Shown: one piece after another, positions 23,926-33,080 of the stretch
How positions within the stretch are numbered: the first letter of the stretch is position 1
How the letters are laid out: each line of letters starts with the position of its first letter
Assembly: GCF_001428005.1 (NCBI RefSeq)
Contig: NZ_LMSB01000014.1
Coordinates: 307 to 64,306 of the forward strand
Direction: 5' to 3'
Length of the DNA stretch: 64,000 nucleotides
Source: Arthrobacter sp. Soil736
GTDB lineage: Bacteria; Actinomycetota; Actinomycetes; Actinomycetales; Micrococcaceae
Translations under genes and position numbers: made by a program
The notes under the pieces: generated by a model
The model's database searches: none
What the model was told of the DNA's origin: nothing
The model's input: the letters and a program-made list of their open reading frames with translations, nothing else

Positions 23926-25278
23926 ATGAGTCCCGCAGAATCCCCCGGTCCGGCGGCTGTCCTGCCCGGCGCCGCCGGCACCAGCGACCCCTACGTTCCG
24001 GGGCACGGGACGGATGCATACCGCGTGGTGCGCTACGAACTGGACCTTGACTACAAACTCGCCAGCAACCGCCTGAACGGCCGCGCGGTGCTGCACGCCG
24101 TCGCCGGCCGCCGGACGTCCGCCGTCGTCCTCGACATGACCGGCCTCCGGGCCCTGAAAATCCAGTTGAACGGCTCGCGGGTGCGCAGGTTCACCCAGCG
24201 GGCGGAGCAGCTCGTGGTGCACTGTGAGCAGGACCTGGACCCGGGAGCGGAATTCACCCTTGACATCCGCTATGAAGGAAATCCGGCGCCCCGCAAGGGC
24301 CTCTGGGGCGAAGTGGGCTGGGAGGAACTGACCGACGGCGTGCTGGTCGCGGGCCAGCCCAACGGCGCGCCGTCGTGGTTCCCCTGCAACGACCACCCGC
24401 GGAACAAGGCAAGCTACCGCATTTCCGTCACCACCGACGCCGGGTACCGGGCGGTGTGCAACGGCCTGCTCGTGGAACACACCACCAGGTCGAGCCGGCA
24501 GACCTGGGTCTATGAACAGACCGAGCCCATGGCCACGTACCTGGCCACGGTTCAAATCGGCCGGTACGAGCTCCTGACCTTGCCGGCGTCCGGCGGGGTG
24601 GCCCAGTTCGCCGCCGTCCCGGCAACGCTCACGCATTCTGCGCTGGCCGGGCTGACGCGCCAGGCGGACATGATGCGCACCTTCGTCAGTTGCTTTGGCC
24701 CCTATCCGTTTCAGGAGTACACGGTGGTGGTGACGGAGGACGAACTGGAAATTCCCCTCGAGGCGCAGTCGCTGTCCATCCTGGGCCGCAACCATCTCCG
24801 CTCCGATTGGGAGTCCCAGCGCCTCATCGCGCACGAATTGTCCCACCAGTGGTTCGGGAACTCCCTGACGGCCAGCACCTGGAGCGACATCTGGCTGCAC
24901 GAGGGATTTGCCTGCTATGCGGAATGGATCTGGTCGGAGGAGGCCGGCATCATGACCGTGCAGGACCGGGCCGCCGCCGCCTGGCGGCGACTTCGCTCCA
25001 GCCTCCAGGACCTGCTCGTGGGAGACCCTGGCCCTGAGCTCATGTTCGATGACAGGGTCTACAAGCGCGGTGCGCTGGCGCTTCACGCGCTCCGCCTGGC
25101 CTGCGGGGACATGGCTTTCTTCGCGCTGCTCCAGGAATGGACCCGGACCAGGACCCATGGCTCCGTATCCACCGCCGAATTCATCCTGACGGCCGACCGT
25201 GTGACCGGCCTGGACTCGGAATCCCTGCTGCACCCGTGGCTGTACGAAGAGGCACTTCCGGCCATGCCGGGAGCCTGA
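23926..25278 (+). CDS. M1 family zinc aminopeptidase
   Basis: The 450-residue protein carries the gluzincin motif HELSHQWFGN at about residue 303, with the third zinc ligand in WLHEGFACYAEW about 20 residues on. The position of the usual GxMEN exopeptidase loop reads EIPLEAQS, so substrate recognition may differ from standard PepN. It holds the beta-saddle and catalytic domains but lacks the large C-terminal domain of PepN, like other short actinobacterial M1 enzymes. No signal peptide is visible, so it is probably cytoplasmic. It sits 58 bases after the Pls-like synthetase and may process or degrade its product; that link is inference. Confidence 0.9.
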   Translation: MSPAESPGPAAVLPGAAGTSDPYVPGHGTDAYRVVRYELDLDYKLASNRLNGRAVLHAVAGRRTSAVVLDMTGLRALKIQLNGSRVRRFTQRAEQLVVHCEQDLDPGAEFTLDIRYEGNPAPRKGLWGEVGWEELTDGVLVAGQPNGAPSWFPCNDHPRNKASYRISVTTDAGYRAVCNGLLVEHTTRSSRQTWVYEQTEPMATYLATVQIGRYELLTLPASGGVAQFAAVPATLTHSALAGLTRQADMMRTFVSCFGPYPFQEYTVVVTEDELEIPLEAQSLSILGRNHLRSDWESQRLIAHELSHQWFGNSLTASTWSDIWLHEGFACYAEWIWSEEAGIMTVQDRAAAAWRRLRSSLQDLLVGDPGPELMFDDRVYKRGALALHALRLACGDMAFFALLQEWTRTRTHGSVSTAEFILTADRVTGLDSESLLHPWLYEEALPAMPGA

Positions 25279-25297
25279 AGCCTGGAGCCTGAAGCCC
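25270..25297 (+). repeat. 14-base tandem duplication across the M1 peptidase stop codon
   Basis: Two copies of ggagcctgaagccy lie head to tail. The first copy contains the TGA stop of the M1 gene, so the duplication leaves the product unchanged. Confidence 0.7.
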
Positions 25298-25380
25298 TTC
25301 ACGATGTCCACGCCGAGCCGGAGTCCGGACGGGGGCGACACGACGGCTGCCACGAGCGTCCGCGGAACCGTCCGGGGAAG

Positions 25381-25416
25381 CACGGAAGACCACGCCGGCG
25401 GGCGTGGTCTTCCGTG
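25381..25416. terminator. bidirectional terminator between the M1 gene and pheT
   Basis: A 16-base perfect stem (cacggaagaccacgcc / ggcgtggtcttccgtg) with a ggcg loop lies between the two convergent genes. The plus side continues with gttt, a weak T-tract. Confidence 0.8.
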
Positions 25417-25442
25417 GTTTACTCAAGCCGGTTGTGCTCGGC

Positions 25443-27986
25443 CTATCGCTGGACCGCACCGAACCGCGAGGCGGCCATGGCGACCGCGTTCTCCCGGGCA
25501 GCCGAGGCCTCGTCGGCAGTCAGCGTCCGGTCCGCGGCGCGGAACCGGAGCCCGAAGGCCAGCGACTTCTTGCCTTCTTCGATGCCCTTGCCCGCGTACA
25601 CGTCGAAAAGCGCCACGTCTTCCAGGAGCTCCCCGGCTCCCTCCCGCAGCGCGGCCAGCACGTCGTCCGCCGGAACGTCCTGCGGCACCACGAGCGCCAC
25701 GTCCTGGGTGGCCACCGGGAAGGTGGAGATGTGGCGGGCCACAATGACGTCGGCCGCGGCTTCGAACAGTGCGTCCGCGTTGAACTCCAGGGCCACGGAA
25801 CGCGCCGGCATGTCGTGGGCGGCCAGGAGCTTCGGATGCAGCTCGCCGGCGTAGCCCACCACGTCGCCGCTACGCAGTGAAAGCTGCGCGGCCCGGCCCG
25901 GGTGGAACGCCTGGTGATGGCCCTGGCTCACCACAATCTCAACGCCGAGCACGTCGCCGGCCTGGCGGGCAATGTCCAAGGCATCCGCCCAGTCCCATGC
26001 CCTGGGCGTGTGGCCCGCGGCAGCGGGCGAATCGTGGCCGGTCAGCACGGCGGCGATGTGCAGCGGCTGGTCCGGAACGCCGTCGTACAGTGCATCCAGC
26101 ACCTCGTCGGAAGGCTTGACGCCCAGCGGCGGAATGCTGGCCGTGCCCACGGTGTCGCCGGGCAGGAACACGAGGCCGGCTTCGAACAGCGCCAGGTCGC
26201 GGAACCCGCGGGAGTGGTTGCGCTTGGCCACCTCGATGAGCCCCGGCAGCACCGAAGTGCGCAGGTAGCCATGCTCCTCGCTGATCGGGTTCGCGAGCTT
26301 GACCGCAGTCCTCGGGCCCCCCGCCTCGGCCACGCCGAAGGTATCGTTGGCGGTCTTCGATACGAACGGGTAGGACAGGACTTCGGTCAGCCCGGCATCC
26401 GCCAGCGCCTGGACCAGGCGGCGGCGCTGCTGCTGCACACGGGTGAAGCCGCGGCCGGGAGGCGCCACGGGCAGGGTGGCCGGGATCTTGTCGTACCCCA
26501 CTAGGCGGGCAATCTCCTCGGAGAGGTCCTCCTTGGTTTCCAGGTCGTTCCGCCAGCTCGGGGCAGAGACTGTCCAGCCGGCGTCGCTCTTTTCGACTGC
26601 GGCGCCAAGATCCTCAAGGCAGGTGACGATCTGCTCTTCGGTGAAGTCCAGGCCGATGCGCGCGGCGGGGAACTCCGCCGGCAGGTCGATCGTGACGGCG
26701 TCGGGGGCGGTTCCGACGTCGGTACCCGCCTCATCTGCCGTCCCGCCGGCCAGCTCGACCAGGAGGTCGACGGCGCGCTGCGCGGCGACGTTTGCCACCT
26801 GCCAGTCCACACCGCGCTCGAAGCGCTTGGAGGCCTCCGACGGCAGCTTGTGGCGCCGGCGTGAGCGGGCAATGGACACTTCCTCGAAGTGGGCCGCCTC
26901 GATCAGGACGGTGGAGGTGGCGTCCGAGACCTCGGTGGACGCGCCGCCCATGACGCCCGCGACGCCGATCGGGCCGGAGGCGTCCGTGATCAGCAGGTCC
27001 TCGGGGTCAAGCGCGCGCTCCTTGCCGTCAAGGGTGGTGAGCTTCTCCCCCGCCACGGCGCGCCGGACCACGATGTCCCCGGACAGCTTGTCCTGGTCAT
27101 AGAAATGCAGCGGCTGGCCGAGTTCAAGCATCACGTAGTTGGAGATGTCCACGGGCAGTGAGATGGAGCGGATGCCGGCCAGGCGCAGGCGTGAGGACAT
27201 CCAGGGCGGAGTTGGCCGCGTGGCGTCCACGCCGCGGACGGTGCGGGCGACGAACCGGTCGCAGCCGGGCTTACCGTAGACGGGCGCGTCGTCGTTGATC
27301 TTGACGCCGTAGCCGCCGGACAGTGTGGCCGGCGCCTGCACCTTGGATGCGGGGTCCGTGAACACCGTGCCGGTGGCGTGGGCGTATTCGCGGGCCACGC
27401 CGCGGATCGAGAAGGCATAACCGCGGTCAGGCGTGACGTTGATCTCGGCGGCCTGGTCGTAGAGGCCCAGCAGTTCCATGGCGTCGCTGCCGATTTCCGG
27501 ATCCAGCCCGATCCGGGAGAGCACCAGGATGCCGTCATGGTCCTCGCCGATGCCCAGTTCGCGGACGGAGGCGATCATGCCGGCCGACAGGTGCCCGTAG
27601 GTCTTGCGGGCCGAGATGTGGAAGTCGCCGGGCAGGACGGCGCCCGGAAGCGTGACCACCACCTTGTCGCCTTCCACGAAGTTGTGGGCCCCGCAGATGA
27701 TGCCCTGCACGCCGGAGGGGTCGATGCCCTTGCCGGTCAGGGTCTGCTCCTGGCCTTCGGGGACAACGCGGACCTGGCACCAGTTGATGGTCTTGCCGTT
27801 GGTCTGCGGTTCCTTGACCAGGCTCAGGACCTGACCCACCACGACGGGACCCTTAAGTCCGTCCGTGGGGCGGTGGACTGCTTCTTCTTCAAAGCCGACC
27901 TTGACGAGCTCCGCCATGACGTCTTCGGCCGTTGCTCCGGCCGGTACCTGCGCGAATTCGCGCAGCCAGGAAAGGGGAATACGCAC
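25443..27986 (-). CDS. pheT: phenylalanyl-tRNA synthetase beta subunit
   Basis: The beta chain pairs with PheS to form the alpha2-beta2 enzyme that charges tRNA-Phe. The 847-residue protein has the N-terminal tRNA-binding (EMAP-like) domain at about 40-150, then B3/B4 editing and B5 domains, and a C-terminal ferredoxin-fold anticodon-binding domain in the last 95 residues. The start lies 2 bases after the pheS stop, so the pair is one operon. A strong hairpin at 25381-25416 follows the stop. Confidence 0.97.
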   Translation of the reverse strand: MRIPLSWLREFAQVPAGATAEDVMAELVKVGFEEEAVHRPTDGLKGPVVVGQVLSLVKEPQTNGKTINWCQVRVVPEGQEQTLTGKGIDPSGVQGIICGAHNFVEGDKVVVTLPGAVLPGDFHISARKTYGHLSAGMIASVRELGIGEDHDGILVLSRIGLDPEIGSDAMELLGLYDQAAEINVTPDRGYAFSIRGVAREYAHATGTVFTDPASKVQAPATLSGGYGVKINDDAPVYGKPGCDRFVARTVRGVDATRPTPPWMSSRLRLAGIRSISLPVDISNYVMLELGQPLHFYDQDKLSGDIVVRRAVAGEKLTTLDGKERALDPEDLLITDASGPIGVAGVMGGASTEVSDATSTVLIEAAHFEEVSIARSRRRHKLPSEASKRFERGVDWQVANVAAQRAVDLLVELAGGTADEAGTDVGTAPDAVTIDLPAEFPAARIGLDFTEEQIVTCLEDLGAAVEKSDAGWTVSAPSWRNDLETKEDLSEEIARLVGYDKIPATLPVAPPGRGFTRVQQQRRRLVQALADAGLTEVLSYPFVSKTANDTFGVAEAGGPRTAVKLANPISEEHGYLRTSVLPGLIEVAKRNHSRGFRDLALFEAGLVFLPGDTVGTASIPPLGVKPSDEVLDALYDGVPDQPLHIAAVLTGHDSPAAAGHTPRAWDWADALDIARQAGDVLGVEIVVSQGHHQAFHPGRAAQLSLRSGDVVGYAGELHPKLLAAHDMPARSVALEFNADALFEAAADVIVARHISTFPVATQDVALVVPQDVPADDVLAALREGAGELLEDVALFDVYAGKGIEEGKKSLAFGLRFRAADRTLTADEASAARENAVAMAASRFGAVQR

Positions 27987-27988
27987 TG

Positions 27989-29050
<1,062 letters not shown>

Positions 29051-29303
29051 CTACTGTTCTTAGCTACGAGTCGGGTGATGCCAATGGCCGGTGCTGCAGT
29101 GCCGGTTCCCCGGCGGCGCGTCCGTCACTGGCACGTCATTGCATGAAGTCATCCAATGACGTCACCCAATGACAAGGGCAGGCTCGCCGGAGGTTGGCCG
29201 GCAGGCACTGTTCCCAGTCTAATTGACGGGGCCGGGCTGCCCGAACGGGGCATCGCGTACTGCACTCGTGTGTAGCGCAGGCACCTGCCGCTAGCATGGC
29301 TTC

Positions 29304-29798
29304 ATGACCCCGGGACAGCGGCTGCGGCAACTCGCGAACGTGCTGAACGGCTCCACGGCGCTCGGGCTGCTGCTGGCCGGGCTGGCGCGGACCAGGACGG
29401 TTGGCGGTCCGCGCGGCCTGGTGATCGCCACCGGCTACGGGTGGAGGCTGCCCTTCGCGGGGGCCTTTGCCGTGGGCAACGTGATCATCTACCGCGCCGG
29501 TCCGGACGCAGCCTTCGCCAACCCCGTCCTCCTGCAGCATGAAGAGCGGCACAGCACCCAATACGCGTGGTGCCTGGGTGCGCCTTTCCTCGTGTTCTAC
29601 TTCCTAGCCGCAGTCTGGTCCGTGCTGCGGAACGGCGATCCGGCGTCGGGGAACCTCTTTGAACGCCGGGCCGGCCTGGAAGCCGGCGGCTACGTGGACC
29701 GCAGGCGGAATCGGTCACCGCGCCGGCCGCCGCGGCGGACGGCAGGCCCAACTGCCGGCAGGACCACCGGCGGCAATGCCGGCGGGACGGAGGCCTGA
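29304..29798 (+). CDS. conserved hypothetical membrane-associated protein with HEERHSTQ motif
   Basis: I do not recognise a named family for this 164-residue protein. It has hydrophobic stretches at about 18-32, 44-64 and 92-110. Between them lies QHEERHSTQYAWCLG (about 76-91), whose HExRH pattern could bind a metal. The C-terminal 40 residues are Arg/Pro/Gly-rich and likely disordered. It is transcribed away from pheS, and its TGA is followed at once by the GTG of the frameshifted SIMPL gene, so the two form a pair. Function is unknown; a membrane metalloprotein is one possibility. Confidence 0.7.
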   Translation: MTPGQRLRQLANVLNGSTALGLLLAGLARTRTVGGPRGLVIATGYGWRLPFAGAFAVGNVIIYRAGPDAAFANPVLLQHEERHSTQYAWCLGAPFLVFYFLAAVWSVLRNGDPASGNLFERRAGLEAGGYVDRRRNRSPRRPPRRTAGPTAGRTTGGNAGGTEA

Positions 29799-30445
29799 GT
29801 GGGTGAGATGTCCAGGACCGTCACGGTCACGGGGACCGGAACGGCCGAAGCCGCCCCGGACCAGCTGACCATCTCCGTCGGTGTGGAGTGCCGGAGGGAG
29901 AACGCAGGAGAGGCCTTCCTGCTGCAGGCGCGGCGTCCGCGGCCGTGGCAGCGGCGCTGCGCGGCCACGGCGTCGACGATCGCGACATCAGCACGTCCGG
30001 ACTCAACGTCCGCGCCGATGTCATCTGGCAGGAAGGCCAGGGCCAGAGAGCCACCGGCTATGTGGCGTCCAGCGTGCTGAGCGTGCGTCTCCGGAACCTG
30101 GCGGCCGCAGCCGAGGGCATAGCCGCGGCCGTGGAGGCAGGAGGGAACGACGTGAGGCTGGATGGGCTTCAGCTGGGCTTCACGGATGCGGCGGCCGTCA
30201 CGGCGTTGGCGCGCGAGGCGGCCTGGCAGGACGCCGCATCCTCGGCCGCGCAGTTCGCCGCGCTGGCCAACGCTGAACTGGGCGACGTCGTCACTGTCTC
30301 AGAGCACCCCGCGTCCTCCGCCCCCGTCCCGGTGGCGGAGATGCAGCGCGCGTTTGCCACCGACGCGGTCGCCGTGGAAGCTGGCGCGGCCAGCGTGAGT
30401 GTCACCATCGCGGCGCAGTGGGAGCTCCGGCACCGGACGCGCTGA
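29799..30445 (+). pseudogene. SIMPL-domain (DUF541) gene with an internal frameshift
   Basis: The N-terminal part from GTG 29799 or ATG 29808 reads SRTVTVTGTGTAEAAPDQL and on to GEAFLLQ, which is a good SIMPL start. The continuation AASAAVAAALRGHGVDDRDI, with the rest of the domain to residue QWELRHRTR, lies in the frame one base back. The switch falls around 29915-29930, consistent with one deleted base. If the base were restored the protein would be about 212 residues. It may be a true lesion, a strain-specific change or a sequence error. SIMPL proteins are usually cell-envelope or cytoplasmic proteins of unclear role; no signal peptide is seen here. Confidence 0.75.
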
Positions 30446-30463
30446 CCTGGCGGGTGGACTGGC

Positions 30464-31094
30464 CTAATGGGTACTGCCCGCGGCCAGCCTCCGGTCCGGG
30501 CGTTGCGCCAGTGATGTGCGGGCGACGACGGCGATCGCCTCCATCGATTCCACCGGCATTGACGGGGCGGCGCTTCCCGCCGGCACCTGACCGGGTTCAA
30601 ACGGGACATGGACGAACCCGCCGCGGGCGCCCGGTCGCGACGTGAGCGCATGCATCAATGCATAGAAGGTGTGGTTGCAGACATAGGCTCCCGCCGTCTG
30701 CGAAACCTCCGCGGGAAATCCGGCCATGGTCACGGCCTGGAGCGCCGCCTTCACCGGCAGGGAACTGCAGTACGCGGCCGGCCCGTCCGTTACGACCTGG
30801 CAGTCCACCGGCTGGTTCCCGGCGTTGTCCGGAATCGGCGCGTCATCGCAGTTGATGGCGATCCGCTCCAGCGACACCCTGCCGCGGCCGCCCGCCTGGC
30901 CTATGCACACCACCAGGTCCGGCCCGAGCACATCGAGGGCTTCGCCGAGGGCGGTGACTGCCTCACCGAAGACGCACGGCAGTTCAACGGCCTCGACGGC
31001 CACGCCTTCTCCCCGGAGTATGGTCCGGGCATGCACGGCCGCCCCCCACGACGGGCTGGCCGCCAAACGGTTCAAACCCGGTGAGGAGGATCAT
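30464..31094 (-). pseudogene. pcp: pyroglutamyl-peptidase I with an N-terminal frameshift
   Basis: Pcp removes N-terminal pyroglutamate from peptides. The conserved start MILLTGFEPFGG is encoded from ATG 31094, but the following SPSWGAAVHARTILRGEG lies in another frame. The switch is near 31050-31055, consistent with one inserted base or two deleted bases. The rest is intact, with the catalytic residues recognisable in GRVSLERIAIN (Glu), AGAYVCNHTFY (Cys) and GGFVHVPFEP (His). Translation from an internal start at 31075 would lack the first beta strand. It converges with the frameshifted SIMPL gene, so two neighbours are broken. Confidence 0.75.
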
Positions 31095-31178
31095 GGACCA
31101 AGCGTAGCTCCCCGCCGTGCATCGATACGGGGGCTGGCGGCAGGACGGCACGGACCGCGAAACGCCGGGGCCGGACCT

Positions 31179-31206
31179 TGACTTATATTCGAACATACCT
31201 TCGAAT
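31179..31206 (+). promoter_or_regulatory. LexA box overlapping the radical SAM gene promoter
   Basis: The palindrome attcgaa-catacc-ttcgaat (31187-31206) matches the actinobacterial SOS box TCGAAC-N4-GTTCGA with one mismatch. A TTGACT -35 (31179-31184) and a TCGAAT -10 (31201-31206) at 16-base spacing overlap it, and the -10 ends 7 bases before the ATG. Confidence 0.8.
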
Positions 31207-31213
31207 AGAGTTC

Positions 31214-32362
31214 ATGAGATGGGACGCACAGGCACTCAGACCACGGCTCGGAGAACAGGGCGGAGCGCAAGGCGGAGCGCAGGGCGGAAACAGCACGGGC
31301 ACCGCCGCCCCGGCCGCGGAACCGCTGCTGCCGCTGGCAGGGCTTGTGCGGTCCGTTTCCACCCCTGATTTTGCCGGGGTCACCTTCCATGAGGTCACTG
31401 CCAAATCGGTGCTCAACAAGGTGGCTGCCGGTTCCCGGATGCCCTTTGAATGGACCGTCAACCCCTACCGCGGCTGCAGCCACGCGTGCGTGTACTGCTT
31501 CGCCCGCAAGAGCCACACCTATCTGGACTTCGACGCCGGCCTCGATTTCGACAGCCAGGTGGTGGTCAAGATCAACGCTGCCGAAGTGCTGCGCAAGGAG
31601 CTGGCCAAGCCGTCGTGGGGGCGGCAGCAGGTCGCCCTCGGCACCAACACGGACCCGTACCAGCGCGCCGAGGGCCGCTACAGCCTGATGCCGGGAATTA
31701 TCGGGGCACTGGCCGACTCCGGCACTCCCCTGTCCATCCTGACAAAGGGGACCCTGCTGGCCCGCGACATTCCGCTGCTGAAGCACGCCGCCGCCCAGGT
31801 CCCTGTGGGCATCGGGATCTCGCTGGCCATGACGGACGAGCGGCTCTCGGAGGCCGTGGAGCCTGGCACCCCGGGCCCGCGGGCCCGGCTCAAGCTGGTA
31901 TCCCGGCTTCGCGACGCCGGGCTGCCCTGCGGCGTGATGGCCATGCCGATCCTGCCCTGGCTTTCGGATAGCGACGAAGCCCTGGACTCGCTGTTCGGCG
32001 CCCTGGCCTCCGCCGGCGCCACCGGCGTCACCGCCGGAGCGCTCTACTTGAAGCCCGGCACCCGCGAATGGTTCATGCAGTGGATCGCCGCCCGCCATCC
32101 GGAACTGGCCGCCCGGTACCGCAGGCTGTACGGCACGGGTTCCTACGCCTCAAAGGAATACCGGGAGTGGCTAGCCGGCAGGATTCGCTATTTCAAGGCC
32201 CGCCATGGTTTTTCCGGTTCGCACGGGTTCAGCCACCGCGACGTCGACGACCCCCGGGGCGAAGAGGCGCAGTACCCGGCCGGCAGCCTGCCCCTGGACG
32301 GTGCCGGCAGGACGGGCCAGGCCGGTGCTTCGCCGGCGGCGGCCCAGCCGACACTCTTCTGA
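31214..32362 (+). CDS. Rv2578c-family radical SAM protein
   Basis: The 382-residue protein has the radical SAM signature CSHACVYC (CxxxCxxC) near residue 92, within YRGCSHACVYCFARKSH, and downstream sequence (GTNTDPYQRAEG, ILTKGTLLARD) like that of spore-photoproduct-lyase-related enzymes. It should use a 4Fe-4S cluster and SAM to make a radical; the substrate is unknown. I start it at ATG 31214 (MRWDAQAL), the family N-terminus, rather than the upstream in-frame start at 31178, which precedes the LexA box. The start has almost no Shine-Dalgarno and fits a leaderless transcript. A LexA box covers the promoter, so it should be SOS-induced. Confidence 0.88.
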   Translation: MRWDAQALRPRLGEQGGAQGGAQGGNSTGTAAPAAEPLLPLAGLVRSVSTPDFAGVTFHEVTAKSVLNKVAAGSRMPFEWTVNPYRGCSHACVYCFARKSHTYLDFDAGLDFDSQVVVKINAAEVLRKELAKPSWGRQQVALGTNTDPYQRAEGRYSLMPGIIGALADSGTPLSILTKGTLLARDIPLLKHAAAQVPVGIGISLAMTDERLSEAVEPGTPGPRARLKLVSRLRDAGLPCGVMAMPILPWLSDSDEALDSLFGALASAGATGVTAGALYLKPGTREWFMQWIAARHPELAARYRRLYGTGSYASKEYREWLAGRIRYFKARHGFSGSHGFSHRDVDDPRGEEAQYPAGSLPLDGAGRTGQAGASPAAAQPTLF

Positions 32363-32388
32363 GGGGACAATTCCTCCGGCCATAGCAA

Positions 32389-32416
32389 AGGGCAGGACGG
32401 TGAACCGTCCTGCCCT
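32389..32416. terminator. bidirectional terminator between the radical SAM gene and mutT
   Basis: A 13-base perfect stem (agggcaggacggt / accgtcctgccct) with a 2-base centre lies between two convergent genes. Confidence 0.75.
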
Positions 32417-32449
32417 CAGTCAGTTCAGCTGGCCGGAAATCAGCGCCAC

Positions 32450-32908
32450 TTAATTTCCGGGGAGGGAGTCAGCGCGCACCGAGGCGGCCAGCGTTTCCAG
32501 CAGCGCCCGGACAATGGGGAGGTCCGCCGGGATCCACGGCAGCGTGAGGGCTTCGTCACACGCGCGGAGGCTGATCCATCGGAGTTCGTCATGGTCCTCG
32601 AGCGGCCGGGGCTCGCCCTCCGCGATCTCCGCGAACCATACGCGCATGGAAGCGCGCTCATTGAGCGGCCAGCCGGCACCGTCCGGAGACTGCAGCTCAG
32701 CGCCGAGCCGGACACTGATACCCAGCTCCTCGTGGAGCTCCCGGTGCAGTGCGACGTCGGGAGCCTCGCCGGGCTCCACCTTGCCGCCGGGAAATTCCCA
32801 CATGCCGGCAAACTGCGGGGGTGCTGTCCGCCGGGCAACGAGGAGCCTGCGGGGATCCGCCAGCGAATCGAGGACGGCGCCGCCCACCACCTTGATAAGT
32901 TCAGTCAC
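32450..32908 (-). CDS. NUDIX hydrolase, MutT-like (8-oxo-dGTP diphosphatase type)
   Basis: The 152-residue protein carries a complete Nudix box with the pattern G-x5-E-x7-REL-x-EE-x-G (about residues 41-63). The preceding PPQFAGMWEFPGGKVE is typical of MutT enzymes that clear oxidised dGTP. The start ATG 32908 faces the divergent MFS gene. It ends 34 bases before the hairpin shared with the SOS-type radical SAM gene. Substrate preference among oxidised nucleotides cannot be told from sequence. Confidence 0.9.
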   Translation of the reverse strand: MTELIKVVGGAVLDSLADPRRLLVARRTAPPQFAGMWEFPGGKVEPGEAPDVALHRELHEELGISVRLGAELQSPDGAGWPLNERASMRVWFAEIAEGEPRPLEDHDELRWISLRACDEALTLPWIPADLPIVRALLETLAASVRADSLPGN

Positions 32909-32975
32909 GGCCCCAGTCTATGGGGCACCATGGGGCAGAATGGAAAGAGCGGGAATACCGGCCGCGCCTTCGCCG

Positions 32976-33003
32976 TTGAAAATTCAGATCCAAAAAATAA
33001 GAT
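32976..33003 (+). promoter_or_regulatory. candidate promoter of the MFS gene
   Basis: TTGAAA (32976-32981) and TAAGAT (32998-33003) are spaced by 16 bases in an A/T-rich patch. The 5' UTR would be about 70 bases. Confidence 0.45.
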
Positions 33004-33080
33004 TTGTTGCGCCCTTTTTGCCGGTCCCGTCCGGCCCGCTGAGGCGGTTCACCACCTTACGTTCCCGAAAAAGAAGGCAC

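Noticed and set aside
29051..29303. T-box or Phe-leader attenuator upstream of pheS
   Set aside because: I found repeats of caatgac but no Phe-codon-rich leader peptide and no T-box features; actinobacterial T-boxes are mainly for ileS.
29915..29930. Programmed frameshift in the SIMPL gene
   Set aside because: No slippery heptamer or following hairpin is evident; a simple lesion or sequence error explains it better.
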